Positions 13,428 through 13,981 of a stretch of DNA of 13,981 nucleotides are shown in pieces. A program made the position numbers and the translations under genes. Within the stretch, counting starts at the first letter, position 1; every line of letters begins with the position of its first letter. Source of the stretch: Wolbachia sp. (GTDB taxonomy: Bacteria > Pseudomonadota > Alphaproteobacteria > Rickettsiales > Anaplasmataceae); assembly GCA_028803175.1 (NCBI GenBank), contig JARBCG010000004.1:1-13981 (forward strand), given 5' to 3'. Below the pieces are notes generated by a model. That model ran no database searches, was not told the DNA's origin, and saw only the letters and a list, made by a program, of their open reading frames with translations.

Positions 13428-13981
13428 TGTGTACTAAAAAGTTAATTGGCGATCTATGACGAGAATGTTAAATTTTAGACTTATTTTTTAAATAATCAAA
13501 AACTGTCTCAATAATGGATAGTTTTCTAAGTAAAATCTTCTCATTAAGCGCATTAACGCATTTGAAAAAGCTCCATTTTCATGTATCCCTTATCTCCAAA
13601 TAACAGGACGGTAAGCCTCTCAAGCTTGGCATGGGTTTTCTGTCGTCCACATTGCATTTTTCAGTGCAACACTTTGAATTTATCCACTATCGTTAATAAC
13701 TATATGCAGCTTAAAACCAAAGAACCAGCCTTTTGCTCTTTTGCCAAGTCCTGAAAATCCTTTGAATACTTGTTTACTTGATGTCCTTTTTTGGTGATAA
13801 ACTGTGATCAAGTAGCATCAAATACCATAAAACTCTCTGTTTTAGAACGACTAATCTATCCTACGAAGGCAATTTAGGAAATTATGATCCATATAGAGAT
13901 TTTAGGTAAAATAGATAAAAAGCTTTATAAAACAGTATTATAGTAATGGCTTCAGAATGAGTAATTTCCGTTATTCTGGTA
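13428..13981 (-). pseudogene. IS982-family transposase, decayed copy (runs off window)
   Basis: Read on the minus strand, family landmarks appear in order but in shifting frames. ITEITHSEAITII comes first (near 13980-13940), then VFDAT with the first catalytic Asp, interrupted by TGA and a one-base loss. Next are ITVYHQKR and GWFFGFKLHIVIND, then a TAA. LLFGDKGYM with the second Asp is near 13600, followed by NALMRLM and then KILLRKLSIIETVFDYLKNK with the catalytic Glu. HSRHRSPINFLVH follows after another stop. The segment normally between the second Asp block and NALMRLM (roughly 15-18 residues) is missing. Several stops, shifts and one deletion make it inactive. Terminal repeats were not identified. 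13308-13427, between the tRNA and this remnant, holds nothing I can name. Confidence 0.85.

Noticed and set aside
1..13981. CRISPR array, prophage, defence or toxin locus
   Set aside because: No regularly spaced repeats, phage structural genes, nuclease or effector domains were seen in any frame.

Overview
The window looks like a Wolbachia chromosome (Rickettsiales, Anaplasmataceae). It is strongly AT-rich, carries a wsp surface-protein gene with the characteristic MNYKKFFSAAAL... signal peptide, has a 4.5S RNA-dnaX-ybaB arrangement, decayed IS982-type transposase copies at both ends, and short degenerate palindromic repeats of the sort common between Wolbachia genes. The Wsp protein differs from the common insect A and B type sequences I know; I cannot assign a supergroup by eye.

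Layout. 1-90 is the 5' end of a broken IS982-family transposase (minus strand). 372-2771 is a two-gene unit, yggT-ftsK, with the stop of one abutting the start of the next. 2832-3726 is a multiply frameshifted membrane-protein pseudogene. 3719-5745 (minus) is an mlaC-like gene translationally coupled to folC. 5868-6041 holds a promoter and a long self-complementary RNA that resembles 6S RNA. 6056-7277 holds a RatA/COQ10-type START protein and a secreted DsbA-like protein. 7309-7587 (minus) is a small unknown protein. 7850-8497 is an O-methyltransferase that converges on a glutathione S-transferase-like gene (8499-9152, minus). 9350-9430 is the SRP 4.5S RNA, followed by dnaX and a YbaB/EbfC protein. 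A Cro/CI-type regulator precedes wsp, which ends in a strong terminator. Thioredoxin and a CAU-anticodon tRNA follow, and the window ends in a second decayed IS982 transposase.

The genes are mostly housekeeping: DNA translocation and division (ftsK, yggT), replication (dnaX, ybaB), protein targeting (ffs), envelope lipid transport (mlaC), folate polyglutamylation (folC), ubiquinone or respiratory function (COQ10-like), periplasmic and cytosolic thiol chemistry (dsbA-like, trxA), and the major outer membrane protein (wsp) with a neighbouring regulator. I see no defence island, toxin locus, CRISPR array or intact mobile element. The observations most worth following are the 6S-like RNA, a possible programmed frameshift in dnaX, and the regulator-wsp pairing with a dyad over the wsp promoter. 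None of these amounts to a convincingly new system.
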